A stretch of 64,000 nt of DNA from Candidatus Magnetominusculus dajiuhuensis (GTDB taxonomy: Bacteria > Nitrospirota > Thermodesulfovibrionia > Thermodesulfovibrionales > Magnetobacteriaceae), in NCBI GenBank assembly GCA_015233465.1, contig JADFXP010000001.1, forward strand, positions 192,721-256,720, read 5' to 3'. A program made the position numbers and the translations under genes. The notes beneath the pieces are model-generated. The model ran no database searches. It saw nothing but the letters and a program-made list of their open reading frames with translations, and was not told where the DNA came from. This document shows, one piece after another, positions 59,407 through 64,000 of this stretch; within the stretch, counting starts at the first letter, position 1, and the number at the start of each line of letters is the position of its first letter.

Positions 59407-60045
59407 ATGTATAATATCAACAATATGGTCAGACCACAGTTTAAAATTTTATTATATATATTTTTTGCAGTCCTTCTTTTTAGCACAAAAAATATAGAAA
59501 TATCGCTTAGTATAGGCATCTTTTTGCTGCTTATTTTTATGTTCTATCCAGAAAGAAAAATGCGCTCAGGTTCAATTTATATTATTATATTTTTGACAGC
59601 AGTGTTTATTGGAAATATCTTTGATGGTCAAGGTCGAGAAGGCGGATATGTATATCATTTTTTATTTATAAATATTAGCGAATCTGGATTAAGTGATGCT
59701 TTAGTTAAGACCTTGCAGATATTTTCCATGATTGTGGGGGCGAAGCTGCTTATAATAAACACTGGAATCCCTGATTTAATAGCTGGATTAGGCAGAATAT
59801 GCAGCCCGCTAAAGATCATAAAGATACCAGTTGATGAATTTATAGAATTAATGTATTTGACCGTTACAGCGCTTAATGGTATAACAGGTGAGATTATAGA
59901 AAAGGCAAGGATAAGGAGCAAGCAAAATAATATGTCTCAATTATCTGAAAAACTGCGTTTTATTGTTGAAATAGTGTTACCATTATTAATTGTTACAATA
60001 AAATCCCCTGAAAAATTATTTATTCAAAAGGAACAGAATGTATAG
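59407..60045 (+). CDS. EcfT/CbiQ-like membrane protein
   Basis: 212 aa (206 if the second ATG, 59425, is the start). Four to five transmembrane helices, then a cytoplasmic segment (GITGEIIEKARIRSKQNN) reminiscent of the Ala-Arg coupling helices of ECF transporter T-components, and a final helix. No ECF ATPases or S component are adjacent, although the Gx protein at 10.9 kb has an S-component-like fold. A TTGCAA-N17-TATAAT promoter overlaps the first ATG. It overlaps the next gene by 8 nt. Confidence 0.6.
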   Translation: MYNINNMVRPQFKILLYIFFAVLLFSTKNIEISLSIGIFLLLIFMFYPERKMRSGSIYIIIFLTAVFIGNIFDGQGREGGYVYHFLFINISESGLSDALVKTLQIFSMIVGAKLLIINTGIPDLIAGLGRICSPLKIIKIPVDEFIELMYLTVTALNGITGEIIEKARIRSKQNNMSQLSEKLRFIVEIVLPLLIVTIKSPEKLFIQKEQNV

Positions 60046-61099
60046 TCAAAGATTCTACTTATTAACCATATTTTCGCTGCTTGCATTACTTGGATATTTG
60101 ACCTTTGAGGTCTTTAGCCCGTTTTTTTCTTCAATAATGTGGGCGATAGTATTGGGTATTGTATTTTATCCATTTTATTCATATTTACACAGGCTGATAA
60201 AGAGTGAGTCACTGGCATCAATACTTACAATATTGGTTATAATACTATTAATATTTGCCCCTCTATCATATCTTTCTGTGTTATTAGGGAAAGAGATCGC
60301 GGTTGTTGTAAATTATCTTCAGACAAGGGGGCCGGAGTTAATGAAAAGCATCTTATCTGTAAAGTTATTTAGATGGATATTGACTCAAATGAATATAGAT
60401 ATAAACTTCAAGGATTTTTCTTTAAGTCCAAAGTTATTAGACAATATCTCTAATGCAGGCAGCAGTGTTATGTCAAACGTAACTACTGGATTAAAGAGCT
60501 TGATTGGCGCAATTATTAATTTTGTATTTGCAATAGTCTCGTTATATTTCTTTTTTATACAAGGGGCGCATTTTATTACAAAGATAAGGGATGGTCTGCC
60601 ATTTTCTGAATGGCATAAGGATTTGCTCGCTGGCAAGATAAAGGATATGGTGATTTCTACAATTTATGGGGGTGTCGTTGTTTCAATACTTCAGGGCTGT
60701 ATAGGCGCGATTACCTTGTATTTTTTGGGTGTTGATGCACCAGTTTTATGGGGGATGTCAATGTCTATAATGTCATTTGTACCAATGATCGGCACATTTG
60801 CAGTCTGGGGGCCAATAAGTGTTTATTTGTTATTTATAAAGCATGATATAATTAGAGGCGCAATCTTGATTGCAGTGAGTATCATTATCATAAGTTCAGT
60901 AGATAATATATTAAAACCAAAGATAATAAGCGGAAGAACTAATATGCCGATGGTGTTTGTATTTTTCTCAGTACTTGGCGGTATGAAGTTTTTTGGTTTG
61001 ATAGGAATGATAATGGGCCCGCTTGTGCTTGTATTATTTTTATCCTTATTTGAGATATTTAGAAATATAGAGACTGATGGAATTGATAGAAATTATTAA
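60038..61099 (+). CDS. AI-2E family transporter
   Basis: 353 aa, seven to eight transmembrane helices. The N-terminal pair (FSPFFSSIMWAIVLGIVFYPFY) and the C-terminal conserved region (GVVVSILQGCIGAITLYFLG, FVPMIGTFAVWGP, GPLVLVLFLSLFEIF) are typical of the AI-2E/UPF0118 family. Some members export autoinducer-2 or act as Na+/H+ antiporters; the substrate here is unknown. It overlaps the EcfT-like gene by 8 nt. Confidence 0.9.
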   Translation: MYSQRFYLLTIFSLLALLGYLTFEVFSPFFSSIMWAIVLGIVFYPFYSYLHRLIKSESLASILTILVIILLIFAPLSYLSVLLGKEIAVVVNYLQTRGPELMKSILSVKLFRWILTQMNIDINFKDFSLSPKLLDNISNAGSSVMSNVTTGLKSLIGAIINFVFAIVSLYFFFIQGAHFITKIRDGLPFSEWHKDLLAGKIKDMVISTIYGGVVVSILQGCIGAITLYFLGVDAPVLWGMSMSIMSFVPMIGTFAVWGPISVYLLFIKHDIIRGAILIAVSIIIISSVDNILKPKIISGRTNMPMVFVFFSVLGGMKFFGLIGMIMGPLVLVLFLSLFEIFRNIETDGIDRNY

Positions 61100-61120
61100 A
61101 GCTCAATAAATTATCTTAAA

Positions 61121-63730
61121 ATGGTAATAATAACCTGCCACACAAATGCAGATTTTGACTGCCTTTCATCTATGGTGGGCATAAAAAAGCTCTTCCCTGA
61201 AGGTATTATAGTATTTGCAGGCTCGCAAGAACGTACTGTTATAGAGTTCCTAAAGACATATCCCATTGAGTTTCAACGTTATAAAGATATAGATCTTTCA
61301 AAGATATCTCGTCTAATAATAGTAGACACTCACAGTCAGCATAGAATAGGTAAATTCAAAGAGATAATTCAAAAAAAAGGCGTTCAAACCTTTATCTATG
61401 ACCATCATGCAAGAAAAAAGGGCGACATTCATGGAACCTTTGAGACCATTAAAGACGTTGGGGCAACTGCTACATTAATTACAGAGATTTTACGTGATAA
61501 AAAAATAAAAATTACTCCTATTGAAGCAACTCTATTATGTCTTGGCATCTATGAAGAGACAGGGTCTTTAATATTCGCTTCTACCACAGAATACGACCTA
61601 ATGGCAGCAGCGTATCTGCTCAAACATGGCGCAAATCTCAATATTGTATCAAATTATTTAAAACCTGCAATGTCTCTTGAAGACCTTGCATTGTTAAACG
61701 AATTGGTATCATCTCTAACAGAGGAACAGGTTCATGGAATAAGGATAAAGATTGGAGTTGCTTATAGAGTTAGATACATTATAGATATTGCGCATCTAGC
61801 ACATAATATTATGGATATGGAGGAGATGGATGCTCTAATAATTATAGTGAATATGGATGGAAAGATACTTATTGTTGCAAGAAGTAAGACAAAGGAGCTA
61901 AATGTTTCAGCGCTATTAAGTCATTATGGTGGAGGTGGACACAGCGCAGCTGCCTCAGCTACTATTGGGAACGAAATGTCTCTTGATGTGTTGAAAGATG
62001 ATATTATTGAGAAATTATATGAAACAGTTAGTCCAAGTACAACTGCTGAAAATGTCATGACATCTCCAGTTATTACAATCACTCATAATGCTTCTATCAA
62101 AGATGCCTCTAAGATACTTACCAGATATGGAATAAATGTCCTGCCTGTAATGAAAAATAATAAATATATTGGTCAAATCTCAAGGGAAAACATTGAAAAG
62201 GCCTTATTTCATGGTTTTTCAGGCAGCACTGTCTCTACATTTACAACTACAGATGCGCTAACCACAACGCTTCAAACTCCGATTAAGGACATTGAGGATC
62301 TGATGATTGAGCAAAATCAGAGATTTATGCCTGTAATTGAAAATGGAGCAGTAATTGGCGTAATCACAAGAACAGACCTCCTAAGAACAATCTATGAAAA
62401 ATATCTTAGAGGAAGTTCAATTGAAGATGATACCCCAACGCCAAAACATGTAAGCGCTAGAAATATTACATCTGTGATGAATGAGAGACTGCCTTTACGA
62501 ATACTTGATATATTAATAACGGCAGGACAAGCTGCGGATGAGATCGGAATGGAAGCGTACCTTGTCGGAGGACTGGTAAGGGATTTATTGCGGGCAAGGA
62601 GGAATCTGGATATTGATATAGTTGTGGAGGGTGATGGGATTGCATTTGCTGAGATAATGGCTCAAAGGCTGGAAGGCAGATTGGTGACGCATAAAAGATT
62701 TCAGACTGCAAAGATTACTAATCTTAAAGGGTTAGATGAAATTGATATAGCCACAGCAAGGACTGAATACTATGAAAGTCCGGCAGCATTACCTACTGTT
62801 GAGACATCGTCTATAAAAAAAGACCTTTATCGCCGAGATTTTACAATCAATACCCTTGCGATCAAACTTAATAAACTTGATTTTGGGAGATTAATAGATT
62901 TCTTTGGAGCAAGGGCAGACATAAGGGATAAGACTATACGAGTGCTGCATAATTTAAGCTTTATTGAAGACCCTACAAGGGCATTTCGGGCAGTTAGATT
63001 TTCAGAGCGATTTAGATTTAAGATAAGCAAACACACGATAAATCTTATAAAATCAGCGGTAAAGTTTGATTTATTTGAAAAACTCTCGGGATCCAGATTG
63101 TATGATGAATTGATATTAATATTTACAGAAACAGATGCGGTCAGGGCAGTTAAGCGGCTGAATAAATATGGGTTATTAAGGGTAATACATCCAAAGCTGC
63201 TCTATGATGAGCAAATGATAGAATTATTACAAAATATACATGATACACTATCATGGTATAAACTTTCATATATTGGAAGTGATATTAATGTAGGAATGCT
63301 TTATTTGCAGAGCCTTGTTTCAACATTAAATCAAGAAGATCGTCAGACTGCCTTAGATCGTTTGAGCACACCTCCTATGATCATGGAGATAATTGTAAAA
63401 GGATTAGATAAATATTTAGAAATAGAGGCTAATATTAATCCAAAAGACCCTGTAAGTATATATGATTTGCTAAAAAATATAGGTATTGAAACGATATTAT
63501 TTGTCATGGCCTCTTGTAAGAATGTGGAAAAACAGAGGGCTTTATCAAGATATTTGTTAGAGTATAGGGATATAATACCTATGTTAAAGGGAAGAGATTT
63601 AATTGAGATGGGACTGATGCCAGGACCAATATTTTCAGAAATCTTTGAGGGAATTATTCATAAAAGGATTGAAGGGATAATATTAGATATAGAAGGGGAG
63701 ATTGATTTTGTGAAGACGAGGTATTTATAA
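61121..63730 (+). CDS. DHH-CBS-CBS-tRNA nucleotidyltransferase fusion protein
   Basis: 869 aa. Residues 1-300 are a DHH/DHHA1 phosphoesterase (DFDC at 11-14, VDTHSQH, D94-H95-H96, and GGGGHSAAAS). Residues about 310-435 are a CBS pair. From about 475 comes a class II tRNA nucleotidyltransferase (YLVGGLVRDLLR, DIDIVVEGD, KRFQTAKI, RRDFTINTLAIKL, DPTRAFRAVRF) that adds or repairs the CCA (or A) end. The same fusion is known in Desulfobacterota, Nitrospirota and Aquificota. The tRNA genes in this window already encode CCA, so repair is a plausible role. Confidence 0.93.
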   Translation: MVIITCHTNADFDCLSSMVGIKKLFPEGIIVFAGSQERTVIEFLKTYPIEFQRYKDIDLSKISRLIIVDTHSQHRIGKFKEIIQKKGVQTFIYDHHARKKGDIHGTFETIKDVGATATLITEILRDKKIKITPIEATLLCLGIYEETGSLIFASTTEYDLMAAAYLLKHGANLNIVSNYLKPAMSLEDLALLNELVSSLTEEQVHGIRIKIGVAYRVRYIIDIAHLAHNIMDMEEMDALIIIVNMDGKILIVARSKTKELNVSALLSHYGGGGHSAAASATIGNEMSLDVLKDDIIEKLYETVSPSTTAENVMTSPVITITHNASIKDASKILTRYGINVLPVMKNNKYIGQISRENIEKALFHGFSGSTVSTFTTTDALTTTLQTPIKDIEDLMIEQNQRFMPVIENGAVIGVITRTDLLRTIYEKYLRGSSIEDDTPTPKHVSARNITSVMNERLPLRILDILITAGQAADEIGMEAYLVGGLVRDLLRARRNLDIDIVVEGDGIAFAEIMAQRLEGRLVTHKRFQTAKITNLKGLDEIDIATARTEYYESPAALPTVETSSIKKDLYRRDFTINTLAIKLNKLDFGRLIDFFGARADIRDKTIRVLHNLSFIEDPTRAFRAVRFSERFRFKISKHTINLIKSAVKFDLFEKLSGSRLYDELILIFTETDAVRAVKRLNKYGLLRVIHPKLLYDEQMIELLQNIHDTLSWYKLSYIGSDINVGMLYLQSLVSTLNQEDRQTALDRLSTPPMIMEIIVKGLDKYLEIEANINPKDPVSIYDLLKNIGIETILFVMASCKNVEKQRALSRYLLEYRDIIPMLKGRDLIEMGLMPGPIFSEIFEGIIHKRIEGIILDIEGEIDFVKTRYL

Positions 63731-63758
63731 ATGGTCCAAGTAAGTGGGGTTAGACGCG

Positions 63759-63822
63759 AGGCTGTTAAATAAACTGTGTCAAAGTACCGAAAAGGTAATA
63801 AACCTTTAAAAGGAGAATTGAC
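63759..63822 (+). mobile_element. Left end of an IS256-family insertion sequence
   Basis: GAGGCTGTTAAATAAACTGT from about 63759 looks like a typical IS256-type terminal inverted repeat, and lies 64 bp before the transposase ATG, the usual spacing. The insertion is about 29 bp after the stop of the tRNA nucleotidyltransferase gene. The right end is outside the window. Confidence 0.6.
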
Positions 63823-64000
63823 ATGGAAGAGCAAAAGAGACCACAAATAACGCTACAAGATTTTAATTTTTCTGAATTCCAAGAACAAGCCATTAAAGAG
63901 TTGAAAAATGGCAAGTCTCTAAGCGGTAAAAATGGCGTATTAACCCCGCTAATCAAGCGCATCCTTGAGGCTGCCCTTCAAGGAGAGATAGAATCTCACT
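63823..64000 (+). CDS. IS256-family (mutator-type) transposase, N-terminal part
   Basis: 59 codons to the window edge. The N-terminus matches the IS256/MULE transposase start: ITLQDFNFSEFQEQAIKEL, LSGKNGVLTPLIKRILEAAL and GEIESHL. Its catalytic DDE residues lie beyond the window. AAAGGAGAATTGAC precedes the ATG with good spacing. Confidence 0.9.
   Translation, partial: MEEQKRPQITLQDFNFSEFQEQAIKELKNGKSLSGKNGVLTPLIKRILEAALQGEIESH

Noticed and set aside
1..64000. CRISPR arrays
   Set aside because: The dispersed repeats are palindromic, irregularly spaced over kilobases and lack spacers of constant length, so they are not a CRISPR array.

Overview
The window is AT-rich chromosomal DNA from a diderm (Gram-negative type) bacterium, probably anaerobic. 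The diderm inference rests on a LolC/E-type permease, a predicted outer-membrane barrel, several lipoproteins, a PilY1 pilus-tip protein and an AMIN-domain amidase. The anaerobic inference rests on a double-cubane cluster protein pair, bacteriohemerythrin, PPi-dependent phosphofructokinase and a LarC nickel-cofactor enzyme. The DHH-CBS-CBS-tRNA nucleotidyltransferase fusion is familiar from Desulfobacterota, Nitrospirota and Aquificota. A low-GC member of the first two or a related candidate phylum fits, but the sequence alone does not settle the phylum. TTG start codons are common, and TAG is an ordinary stop.

Layout. 1-17.2 kb is mostly housekeeping: a response-regulator nucleotide cyclase, rpiB-glyA behind a perfect consensus promoter, tRNA-Gln and tRNA-Glu, glgC, guaA-ispA, an outer-membrane barrel, a degenerate receiver with bacteriohemerythrin, an apbE/NusG-II/Gx membrane-flavin trio, pgi, an orphan antitoxin and ileS-lspA. 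17.2-21.1 kb is gene-poor and repeat-rich. It holds a small Cys-rich ORF behind a second perfect promoter with an embedded palindrome and a structured leader, a PLD nuclease, a YdjM-type membrane protein and an inverted-repeat element. 20.9-26.6 kb has a metallochaperone, pfp, dnaB-rplI, a stop-interrupted DUF4440 gene, larC and a tautomerase.

26.6-36.9 kb is a surface-glycan type cluster: three glycosyltransferases, a radical SAM/SPASM enzyme, two methyltransferases and a carbamoyltransferase-SxtJ-SGNH-DUF5989 cassette that matches the sxtI/J/L/K gene set of saxitoxin clusters in content. A RelE-type toxin-antitoxin pair lies inside it. 36.9-49 kb has HD-GYP, the Lol permease, an ASCH-winged-helix protein, the DCCP/DCCP-R pair, a phasin-like protein, an FmdB zinc ribbon, an orphan divergent GroES, a TPR lipoprotein translationally coupled to a 7-bladed SBBP propeller protein, and another glycosyltransferase. 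49-64 kb has pilY1, two small paralogous Lys-rich proteins, a FabF-type ketosynthase, purN, nfu, an amidase, an EcfT-like protein, an AI-2E transporter, the tRNA nucleotidyltransferase fusion and the left end of an IS256-family element.

A striking layer over all this is a family of modular double-hairpin repeats (at least 13 copies, both orientations) in intergenic spaces. In several places the repeat supplies the Shine-Dalgarno sequence or even the start codon of the next gene. Two MITE-like families and a duplicated ~100 bp block with nested hairpin insertions accompany it.
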